Shown here: in pieces, positions 35,321-44,200 of the stretch
Numbering within the stretch: position 1 is the stretch's first letter
How the letters are laid out: every line of letters starts with the position of its first letter
Origin: GCA-2720975 sp964469565
GTDB taxonomy: Bacteria; Planctomycetota; UBA1135; GCA-002686595
Direction of reading: 5' to 3'
Length of the DNA: 64,000 nt
NCBI GenBank assembly: GCA_964469565.1
Contig: CAYXZD010000002.1
Span: 186,001-250,000 of the forward strand
Made by a program: the position numbers and the translations under genes
Notes under the pieces: model-generated
The model's input: only the letters and a program-made list of their open reading frames with translations
What the model was told of the DNA's origin: nothing
The model's database searches: none

Positions 35321-37023
35321 CTGCGCTTGCGGGCTAAGTGCACCACAGCTGCAAGGCCGAGGAAGGCTGCCACAATCTGAAGCCCCAATCCCGGCAGTTT
35401 CTTCTGTAGGGTCGTCAGACTTGCAAAGGTCGCGATGGAGGCACTCAGAATCATAAGGGCATTCCACACGAACCGATTGCCCCCACTTGGCAAATGCCGC
35501 CCCATAAGGGCCTTGCTGTTCATCATCAAGAAGAATGTCCAGTAGGCGATAGGTAGCAGGGCCATTCCAAAATTGGATGTAGGCACAGCAAGCCAGAATT
35601 TGGCATCGCCCTTCCAGATGAAGGGTCCAAAGAATCCCACCACACCCGCAAAGAGCGCTCCAAGGCGATGAGCCGTGCCGCGGGGCTCAAGGCCCATCAT
35701 CTCGCAGAAGGTGAAGCCGCTAATCAGCATGAGGATAATCACCGTGGAGATCGCCATGCACAGGACCCCCATCCCAAAGACCCACTGAGCCACTGTCCTA
35801 CCCGTGAGTGGCTCTAGCGCCGTGGCGAGTGAGAATGCATCTCTTTTCTGCAGCATGGCAGCGAGTTGTCGATCCACTTCAGGTAGATGCCCGGACGCAA
35901 AAGTATCGGCAACCCGTTCCTTGAATCTAGCTGGCCCAAGCTCCTGTGCTACACCAGAGCTCACTGACAGCGTCCTGTACTCGTCTGCACTCAAGTTGGA
36001 GTCGTTGAGCAAGCAGTTGTCCAAAGTCGACAGGTAGGCACCGTTCGTACAGGCCACCGTTGGGTCCTGCACCAGATCGGGGTCGGCACTCCCATGAAAC
36101 TGGCTAGCAGACACGATAACCACACAAGACGTTGCCACTGCGAACGGAATCAGCAGGCCCGTTCCCAAATCAAAAATAGCAAGACCCCGATGAGCGCGAC
36201 CCCAGCCCTTACGAAGCATGGAGTAGGGCAAGAGGAAAGTCATGTTGATTCCGACAGCCGTTGCAGCAGCAGCCACCATGACATCCCGCTGTTGGCCCAC
36301 GACCAAATCCCGCCACCACGCACCTCGCGAACTTCCTTCAATAAAGGAAGCAAACTTCGAAGAGGGCTCATTGATCATAGAAATGTCTGGAATCAGCCCA
36401 GCGCAAATCTCTCCCCACGGAAGACCCGTTTTCGATCGAGCCAGCGTTATGACGACGCCGAAAAAGCACAGCACAACGAGCCCCACCATGACCTTGAGCA
36501 CTGACTCGAAGATCTTGATCCCACGCGCACCGCTGTCATAGAACCAGATCACAACTGACGACAGACCAAGAATGAGCGCGCAGCAGGCGATTGTTCCACC
36601 CCTGCCGTCGAGGGCTGGGATCAGGTTCTGCTGAATCGCTGCTGTCCCGAGGGCAAACTGAGGCAGGCACCAAACAACATTGGCCAGCATCACAGCGATG
36701 ATCCAGCCCCAGCCAAGGACAGGACTGACGTGGGTGTTGATGGATCGAAATGGGCGGAGACCCGTACTGAGCGTCACATAACTGATTGCAGCCAGCATGA
36801 TGATTCCCAGGAGCATCGCCATGATTTGCAGCCACAGCAGTTCGAACCCGGTCAGAACACCCAGATAGAGGGCGCTGGCAAGGGATCCCCCCCCCAACGT
36901 GATTGCACTCTGCAGCCATCCGGGCCCAGACAAGCGCAGGAAAACACGGAGTGTAGCGAGCGGTCCTTTGCCACTCACATCTGTGAGTAGCTGCTCTTCA
37001 TGTTGAACGTGTGAATGATTCAT
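35317..37023 (-). CDS. Nramp-like transporter lacking canonical metal ligands
   Basis: A 568-aa membrane protein with about 11 hydrophobic segments and the Nramp scaffold: LSGPGWLQSAITLGGGS in the first helix and GINMTFLLPYSMLRKGWG in the sixth. In true Mn/Fe Nramps these read DPGN and MPH; here Asp and Asn are replaced (GGGS) and the His is missing. Transition-metal transport is therefore doubtful; Mg or organic substrates are alternatives known in the superfamily. An external loop of about 110 residues between later helices (about 335-440) is unusual. ATG 37023 is preferred; the frame is open further up but overlaps the divergent gene. Confidence 0.75.
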   Translation of the reverse strand: MNHSHVQHEEQLLTDVSGKGPLATLRVFLRLSGPGWLQSAITLGGGSLASALYLGVLTGFELLWLQIMAMLLGIIMLAAISYVTLSTGLRPFRSINTHVSPVLGWGWIIAVMLANVVWCLPQFALGTAAIQQNLIPALDGRGGTIACCALILGLSSVVIWFYDSGARGIKIFESVLKVMVGLVVLCFFGVVITLARSKTGLPWGEICAGLIPDISMINEPSSKFASFIEGSSRGAWWRDLVVGQQRDVMVAAAATAVGINMTFLLPYSMLRKGWGRAHRGLAIFDLGTGLLIPFAVATSCVVIVSASQFHGSADPDLVQDPTVACTNGAYLSTLDNCLLNDSNLSADEYRTLSVSSGVAQELGPARFKERVADTFASGHLPEVDRQLAAMLQKRDAFSLATALEPLTGRTVAQWVFGMGVLCMAISTVIILMLISGFTFCEMMGLEPRGTAHRLGALFAGVVGFFGPFIWKGDAKFWLAVPTSNFGMALLPIAYWTFFLMMNSKALMGRHLPSGGNRFVWNALMILSASIATFASLTTLQKKLPGLGLQIVAAFLGLAAVVHLARKRS

Positions 37024-37123
37024 AGGTCGAAGGCGCTGAGTGCGAAGTTTCCTGTCGAACCGTATGAATCCCATGCTAATTGGGCAAGGACGCACTCCCA
37101 CAGGATGCTCCCAACAGAGTAGA

Positions 37124-38314
37124 ATGAACAAACGAATGAACCTGGCCAAGACTACTCAACTCGGGATTGAGCACGACCCCCTCCAAGCTCACCTCCCATC
37201 ATTCAACTCTGAGCCAGCGCCCCCTCGCACCCGCTTTGCCTTCGCTGCCTCGCATATTGTGATGCAGCCGGGTTATGTAGATGTTTCGCACAGCCGCGAA
37301 GTACCCGGAACACACGAAGAAATCGCACGGCACATTGATTGGGAGCAGACTCGATCCAACCGGGCTCACTTGGCGAGCTACGGATTTGGAATCGCCGAGG
37401 CGATGGATACCGCACAACGCTTTCAGGTCGGTTGGGATACTTCCCAGCGGCTGATCCAACTGACATCCGAACTCGCCCCGCCGTCGGGGTTCATCGCTGG
37501 AGCAAGTCACGATCATCGCCCTGATGTAAGTAACCAAAACGAGCTCGCGCAGGCCGTAGCCGAGCAAGTCCAGGTGATTCACGCTGCGGGCGGTGTCCCG
37601 ATCATTCTTCCACTACCTTGGCTCCTCGGGAATGGTTGCGATGAAAACCTATTCGTGAGCAGTTATACCGCCATCGTGGAAGCCATAGACGTGCCAGTTC
37701 TCCTGCACTGGCTTGGCCCCCGTTTCATGGAGGGCATGGATGACTACTTCCCAGGTCGGAGTTTCCAGCGAATCATGGCGCTGGACCGAGAGAAACTCAT
37801 CGGGGTAAAGCTCTCCCTGCTCGACGCTGACTTTGAGGAAGCCACGCGCAGGGAACTTCTGGAGCACGGGCAAGTGGTCCTCACTGGTGACGATTGGAAT
37901 TTCGCATCACTCATGCGCGGCACATCCCAAACGGTGCACGCCCACCGGCCCCTCGGCCAGCTTTCATTGCCCTACGGTGACTTTAGCCACGGGCTCTTGG
38001 GGATTTTTGGCGCAATCGCGCGCCCCGCACAACTCGCCTTACGCGCTCTCGCAATCGATGATTATGAAGGCTACGACGCCATCATGGAGCCTTGCACAGA
38101 GCTTGGGCTGCACCTGTTCCAGACGCCCACTTGGGGCTACCGAGCGGGCTTGGCGCACATTGCATACCTGAATGGCTGGCAGGACAACTCCATGTTGCCC
38201 AATCACGAAGAACGCTCCCGGCCCTGCGAGTTCTTTCAGCAACTCACTCTCCTCGCCTCCCGTGCAGGGTGTTTCCAAGACCTCGATGTAGTGCAAGCGC
38301 GCCTGAGAATCTAG
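37124..38314 (+). CDS. DUF993 family protein (dihydrodipicolinate-synthase-like barrel)
   Basis: A 396-aa soluble protein. The landmarks VMQPGYVDVSHSREVPG, EIARHIDWEQT, AHLASYGFGIAEAMDTAQR and FIAGASHDH fit the DUF993 family, predicted TIM barrels related to DapA aldolases. No activity is established to my knowledge; members often sit with sugar isomerases and sugar oxidoreductases. ATG 37124 follows GAGTAGA, a weak ribosome site; ATG 37136 is another option. It is divergent from the Nramp-like gene (101 bp) and followed after 58 bp by a Tat-exported sugar isomerase-like protein, suggesting a sugar-acid or inositol-type catabolic role. Confidence 0.78.
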   Translation: MNKRMNLAKTTQLGIEHDPLQAHLPSFNSEPAPPRTRFAFAASHIVMQPGYVDVSHSREVPGTHEEIARHIDWEQTRSNRAHLASYGFGIAEAMDTAQRFQVGWDTSQRLIQLTSELAPPSGFIAGASHDHRPDVSNQNELAQAVAEQVQVIHAAGGVPIILPLPWLLGNGCDENLFVSSYTAIVEAIDVPVLLHWLGPRFMEGMDDYFPGRSFQRIMALDREKLIGVKLSLLDADFEEATRRELLEHGQVVLTGDDWNFASLMRGTSQTVHAHRPLGQLSLPYGDFSHGLLGIFGAIARPAQLALRALAIDDYEGYDAIMEPCTELGLHLFQTPTWGYRAGLAHIAYLNGWQDNSMLPNHEERSRPCEFFQQLTLLASRAGCFQDLDVVQARLRI

Positions 38315-38372
38315 AGACAAGCGGCCAAGAAGTCTGACCCGCAAGGGGCCAGTGACTCTGTACGATGGCAGC

Positions 38373-39335
38373 ATGGGTACATTTGATCGTCGGCAGTTTT
38401 TGGGGGCAGCGGGTTCTGTAGTTGCAGGTGGCGTCGTTTCGTCAGGATTCGCCAATGCCGAATCCAGGCCACAAGAACCGACCGGAGAATCCGATTCCGA
38501 GACTCTTGTTGACGTCGGGCCCTGCCGCCGAGGAATCAAGCGTTCGTTGAAGTATGGGATGATCTCTGAAGGGAGCACGGTGTTGGAGAAATTCCAGCTC
38601 GTGGCGGACCTCGGATTCGAAGGTGTTGAGTTGAATTCCCCTAACAACCTCGACTCCGATGAGGTCCTGGAAGCCATGGAAACCACAGGACTGAAGGTAC
38701 CTGGCGTCGTCGACTCGGTGCATTGGGGTGCCACACTTGGGGATCCAGATGCGGAAGTCCGTCAACGGGGACTCGATGGGTTGCTCACCGCACTGCGCGA
38801 CTGCAAGACCTACGGCGGTGACACCGTGTTGCTCGTGCCCGGTGTAGTGAACGCCAAGATGCCCTATCACCTGGTGTACGAGCGAAGCCAAACGGAGATT
38901 CGAAAGGCGTTACCTCTTGCAGAAGAACTCGGTGTTCGCATCGCCTTTGAGAATGTCTGGAACAACTTTCTACTCTCCCCCGTGGAGGCGGCCCGCTATG
39001 TAGATGAATTCGAAAGCGACCGGGTGGGTTGGTATCTCGATGTAGGCAATCTGATTCGCTACGGCTGGGCAGAGCACTGGGTACAGGCACTCGAACGTCG
39101 CATCCTCAAGCTCGACATCAAGGGCTACAGTCGAAAGTTGCAGATGGAGAAAGGCCCGTGGAAGGGCTTCAACGTCAAGGTGGGAGCGGACGACTGCAAT
39201 TGGCCCGCCGTCATGTCCGCTCTCGACGAGTTGGGCTATAGGGGCTGGGCCAGCGCCGAGGTTGGCGGAGGGGATCGAAAACGTCTGACCGAGGTCCTCG
39301 TCAATATGACCCATGCCCTCGATGCCGGTTTCTGA
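38373..39335 (+). CDS. Tat-exported sugar phosphate isomerase/epimerase-like TIM barrel
   Basis: A 320-aa protein starting with a Tat signal (DRRQFLGAAGSVVAGG, twin Arg at residues 6-7) and then a xylose-isomerase-like TIM barrel. Seen: KYGMISEGSTVLEKFQLVADLGFEGVE as the first strand and helix (quoted in part), VRIAFENVWNNFLLSP with a metal-binding Glu, WYLDVGNLIRYG with a metal-binding Asp, and SAEVGGGD at the last strand. These residues normally hold a divalent metal that assists sugar isomerisation or epimerisation. Export of such enzymes is frequent in planctomycetes. It follows DUF993 and is probably in the same transcript. Confidence 0.85.
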   Translation: MGTFDRRQFLGAAGSVVAGGVVSSGFANAESRPQEPTGESDSETLVDVGPCRRGIKRSLKYGMISEGSTVLEKFQLVADLGFEGVELNSPNNLDSDEVLEAMETTGLKVPGVVDSVHWGATLGDPDAEVRQRGLDGLLTALRDCKTYGGDTVLLVPGVVNAKMPYHLVYERSQTEIRKALPLAEELGVRIAFENVWNNFLLSPVEAARYVDEFESDRVGWYLDVGNLIRYGWAEHWVQALERRILKLDIKGYSRKLQMEKGPWKGFNVKVGADDCNWPAVMSALDELGYRGWASAEVGGGDRKRLTEVLVNMTHALDAGF

Positions 39336-39397
39336 GTGAAGATTCTGAATCCTGCAGCGTAGGGTGATCCTGCCGCAATCTCCTACTCTTTTTCGCC

Positions 39398-39757
39398 ATG
39401 CAATACCTCTCATGGGCCATCCAGGCCAGCGCCATTCTTGTGACACTCTTCGGCCTGCGTGTTTTGATGCAGCCAGCAGGGGAAGATGGGCAGCGCACAG
39501 GCTTAGGAAGCGGGTACGTTTTTGTCTTATTCCTGTTCTGGGGACTTGCCGCCGAAGCCTGGGTAAACGGGTACTTCAATGGAGTCCGGTTAGGCGTGGG
39601 GCTGTACTTGCTTTTTCCCGCTTACGGTGCCCTACGCAAACCCGAGGGATCACGGCTGTTTCTGGGAATCGTCAGCCTGATCCTAGCCGTACTCCTTGCG
39701 GGCCCCGTGCTGCGCGAAGAAATCTGGAACACGGTCACGGGCCTGCCCGCTGACTAG
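39398..39757 (+). CDS. Small multi-pass membrane protein, unknown function
   Basis: A 119-aa protein with four hydrophobic segments (about 5-25, 45-65, 67-85 and 92-110) and few charged residues. I do not recognise a family. Codon use and the position 62 bp after the isomerase gene suggest it is real and possibly cotranscribed. It is convergent with the FG-GAP protein gene. Confidence 0.6.
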   Translation: MQYLSWAIQASAILVTLFGLRVLMQPAGEDGQRTGLGSGYVFVLFLFWGLAAEAWVNGYFNGVRLGVGLYLLFPAYGALRKPEGSRLFLGIVSLILAVLLAGPVLREEIWNTVTGLPAD

Positions 39758-39825
39758 ACACTCTCCCGGGCAAGACTGTGGACTAGATCAATGCGCCAAG
39801 CCATCAAGCCGAGTCCGATTCCTCC

Positions 39826-41109
39826 TCAGCCTTTGCGCCGATAGAGCCATACACCCGACTGACGTTTCGGTCGCGGATTGATGTCAGCGATGGCCTTGCC
39901 CACTTTTTTGATCTGCCCCAGGAGGTCCTTGACAGCTGGCGACCTCCCGAATTCCCGGGCTGCCTTACGCATGGCCTTCTTGTCGAGCGAGTCGTTATCT
40001 TCCTCGAATTGTGCATAGAGGTCGTCCATGCGATCCTGCAACCCTTCCATTTCGAGTTCGAGGGCCTCGAGAGCACGAGTTTCCTCTTCGGTCAACGGCG
40101 TTTCTCTAGCAGGTTCGACCGAATAACCACCTACCAAGAGGTCGAGGTCACCGTCGCCGTCATAGTCAACCGGATCAGCATAGAGACCCTCCACCGGGCC
40201 GGAGCCTCCCTTGTCCTTGGCCACAAGGGTCACTGGTGTTGCGAACGAAGGAGCACCGAGCTTGCCAGTATTGATGCAAACAGAGACGCCCCCCTTGAAC
40301 CCGCCGCAAACCAAATCTTGCAAGCCGTCCCCGTTCCAGTCTGCTAGACGTGCCGCCGTCAGCCCGCCCTTCATCTTGAACGGCTTTCCACCCGCCAGCA
40401 CTGGATGATTGATACCCGTGTAGGCCGGGGCACCAGCCTTGCCCTCATTCATTTGCAAGTAGAGAGGGCCGTCATAAGCACCCAGCAGCAGGTCTAGGTC
40501 CCCATCATTGTCCCAGTCAAAGGCCGTGGCACTTACGCAGTGATCGCCCGAGTCTTTTTGGCCCTCCGGGCTGCGGTCGGCGTTCTTGTAATCGTTCTCC
40601 TCGGTGTCGTAGTAGAGGGAGATGACGATGTTCCGGCCTTTTGAATCCTTCAAATGTTTCGGCTCCGCCCACCCGGAGTCACCACCGGCCACCAAGAAGA
40701 CCGTTCCCTCATAAGTGGCCGCAATAAAGTCCATGTGTCCATCGGCGTTGAAGTCCACAAACTGTGAACTCATGCCAATGCATCACCAATTATTGAGGCG
40801 TAACGGATCCTTGCCGCATTTCATGTCATTGAGCTTGGTCCACTCCAATTCTCCACCGGCGCGTTGGGCGAAACGCATCCGCCCCGGCAAATCACCCACG
40901 ACCAACTCCGGTTTCCCGTCACCATCTAGGTCTTGCAGGATTGGAGTTGGGTAGGACTGCCGCGCAAGGCCAGCACCCTCGAAGAGAACAACCTCGGGGG
41001 CGTTCAGAATCTCCGTCTCATCTCCGCCGGTATCACCGATCAGGCCTAGGGGAGCGGAATTGAATGTCGCAATGGAAATCAGGGCGGTTGTGAGAATGGT
41101 CATAGCCAT
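39826..41109 (-). CDS. Secreted FG-GAP/VCBS repeat protein with in-frame TGA, candidate selenoprotein
   Basis: Two same-frame pieces (41109-40783 and 40782-39826) join into one 427-codon reading if TGA at 40783-40785 is decoded. Seen: a signal peptide; calcium-type FG-GAP loops at DLDGDGKPELVVGD before the TGA and DFNADGHMDFIAA, DWDNDGDLDLLLG, DWNGDGLQDLVCG and DYDGDGDLDLLVG after it; and a late coiled-coil-like segment rich in Glu/Asp (about 335-385). The TGA sits in LNNW-[TGA]-CIGMSS, directly before a Cys, so residue 109 could be Sec in a U-C pair. A hairpin at 40751-40771 lies at SECIS distance. Alternatives: a recent nonsense mutation or a sequencing error. No Sec-containing FG-GAP family is known to me. 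Confidence 0.65.
40751..40771 (-). promoter_or_regulatory. Candidate bacterial SECIS element
   Basis: Minus-strand GAGTTCACA (40771-40763) pairs with TGTGGACTT (40759-40751), nine pairs including two G-U, closing a three-base loop GTT. The loop G is 21 nt after the TGA, within the 16-37 nt range reported for bacterial SECIS elements, and a loop guanosine is a required feature. The loop differs from the GGUC of the deiodinase-like gene. Confidence 0.5.
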
Positions 41110-41285
41110 AGTCTAGCCAGTGCTTGCGTTCTTTAGGTCAGCCCCATTCACAATCCCCCTGAGCAGGACGAACAGGACCTCCGGCTCCTGTACGCGCACC
41201 GCCAGGACCCAATTTGACTAGCCCTTTGGGTGGCAAGCCCAGGCAGATCTTGAATCCAGTCAGTCAGAATCCACCAGTGCTTGCT

Positions 41286-44200
41286 CTAGGAGGATCGTTT
41301 CAGCCGCAGCTCCTCCACAAAACAGTACAGGGTGGGCACGACAAAAATTGTGATAAGCGCGATCGCCATGCCACCCATCGAGGGGATCGCCATGGGTACC
41401 ATCACATCGGCGCCCCGGCCCTTAGACGTCAAGATGGGCAGCAATGCCAGGGTGGTCGTCGCGGTCGTCATGAGGCACGGGCGAATTCGGCGCTTGCCCG
41501 CCTCCACAATCGCGTCCATCACATCTGCCTTGTTCGATGGCATTTGCTTGTCAAAATTCTGCTTGAGATAAGTGGCCATGATCACACCATCGTCGGTTGC
41601 GATGCCGAAGAGTGCGAGGAAGCCAACCCACACAGCCACGCTCAAATTTAGAGGTTGAACTCCAAACAAGTCACGCAGATTTGTGCCTTGTACGGAAAAA
41701 TCAAGGAACCAATCTTGGCCATACAGCCAGAGCATGAGAAAGCCACCAGACCAAGCCACAAAAACAGCCGAGAAGACGATGCCCGTAGTCACGGCTGATC
41801 GAAACTGCATGTATAGAATCAGGAATATCACTAACAATGCGAAGGGCAAGACAATTCGTAACTTGGCTGCAGCTCTCTGCTGGTTTTCATAGTTACCGGC
41901 GAAGCGGTACGACACCCCCTCTGGAAGGCTGTAGTCACCAGATTCAATCTTGGCAGCGAGGTAGGCTTGAGCATCCTCAACTACGTCGACCTCAGCGAGT
42001 CCCGGCTGCTTGTCAAACAACACGTAGGCCACCAAGAAGGTGTCTTCACTCTTGATGTTTTGGGGGCCGGGGGTGTACCGCAACTCCGCCAATTGGCCCA
42101 AGGGCACCTGGACTCCACCGCGCCCCGTAACCAGAATCTGGCCCAACTGTTCGATTTGATCGCGCAACTCTCGCTGATAGCGCACTCGGACCGGATACCG
42201 TTCGCGCCCCTCGATAGTCGTGGTCAGTCGCTTTCCACCGATGGCTACCTCGATCACATCCTGTACGTCCTTCACTACCAAGCCATAGCGGCCAATCGCG
42301 CGTCGATCGATGTCGATTTCTAGGTACGGTTTGCCGATCACACGGTCTGCAAAAACGGTAGCAGGCCGGACTGAGGGAACCTCTTTCAACAGTCCCTCGA
42401 TATCCATGGCCACCTCCTCAATCGTTGCAAGGTCGGGCCCATACACCTTGACGCCCATCGGAGCCCGCATACCAGTCTGAAGCATGATTCTGCGAGTCTC
42501 GATGGGTTGCAACATCGACGCAGTCGTCATCCCTGGAATGGTGGCGGCCTGTTCGATCTCCGACCAGATATCGTCCGGGTGCTTGATCTTGTCTCGCCAC
42601 TGTCTGAAGGGGCGGCCCTCGTCATCGGGAACGAGCTCGTGACGTTCGTCAAGGAGGAACTCGCCCTTCGACTCATCATAGGCAAAGCGCATGCGCTTAC
42701 CCGCCTTGTCGACTCTGTACTCACTCTTGTAAGTAATCACCGTTTCGACCATGGAGATGGGTGCTGGATCCAAGGGGCTCGTCGCCCGGCCAATCTTTCC
42801 CACAACCTCCTCAACTTCTGGGATAGATCGGATCAGCATGTCCTGCTGCTGCAGCATCTCAAACGACTCTCCAATCGAGGCGTGCGGCATGGTGACGGGC
42901 ATCAAGAGGAACGACCCCTCATCCAGTTTGGGCATGAATTCCTTTCCCAAGCCAGGGAAAGCGTGATGAGCCACCACCCAAGGGCTCCACTGCTTCACGT
43001 TAGCCGCTGTCACTGGTTCTGAACCCACCAGGGCCGAAGGGAGAACCGTCTGAACTGCCCGAGCCACTGAAGCAACCGGAGCGGCAAGGGGGCCCGCCAC
43101 ACGGGCAAAGCCGAGCCAAGTCACAAGACCGAATGCCACGAGGGCTGTGGGTACGCTTAGGAACACGAGCTTATTGCGCAAGCACCAGCGCAGAATCGGT
43201 TCGTAGGTCCAGATAATGACGCGGAACCCCAACAAGACAACTCCGATGATGCCGAGTGTGAAGACTAGGTTTCCAAGCCCATGACCCGGACCGAGTGGCT
43301 CCCACAAGCGTGCGAGCAAGATGCCCACCAAGAAGGCGGCCACTAGGTTCGCGGCGCGCAGACACAAACGGCGCAGATTGCCAGGAAGGCGGCTCTCCCA
43401 TTGGCGCCACGCTGCCAAACCCCACAGGATAGCAGCGGCCCAAGGGTGCGACCACTTGAGAGCCAAGAAGCCCACCAGAACGAGCAGGATGTTCCTGCGC
43501 CACTTGCGCCTCGAATCCTTTGTGCTCGCTTGGCCAAGAAGAGCGTGGGCTGCAGCGGGGATGATGACAAGCGCAACAATGATGGAACCCAACAAGGCAA
43601 AGGTCTTGGTGAACGCCAGCGGCTTGAAGAGTTTGCCCTCCGCTCCCTCCATGGCAAAAACAGGCAGGAAACTCACCACAGTCGTGAGCACAGCAGTCAG
43701 AACTGCACCGCCAACCTCACTTGCACCGCGATATACCGCTTCGAGGCGCTCGCGCGCGCTCTGTTCGGAAGATGCGTGCTTGAGAATGTTCTCTGTCAGC
43801 ACAATGCCCACGTCTACCATGGTTCCAATCGCAATGGCGATACCCGACAAGGCAACAATGTTGGCATCTACACCTAGGTGCTTCATCGCAATAAAGCAGA
43901 TGAGCACGGCCAGAGGCAGCAAGCCTGAGATCAGTGCGGCACTTCGCAAGTGCCCCATCATGATGAGAACCACAATAATGGTGACGAGGATCTCGTGCTC
44001 CAAAGCCGAATTGAGAGTCCCTAGGGTTTCCTGAATCAAACCAGAGCGATCATAGAAGGGGACAACTTCAAGGGTCGACACCCGTCCGTCCTCTAGAACT
44101 TTCGAGGGCATACCCCCCGAAATCTGCTCGATGCGTTCCTTGATTCCATTGATCACGGCGAGGGGATTTGCCCCGTACCGCACGACCACCACGCCCCCTA

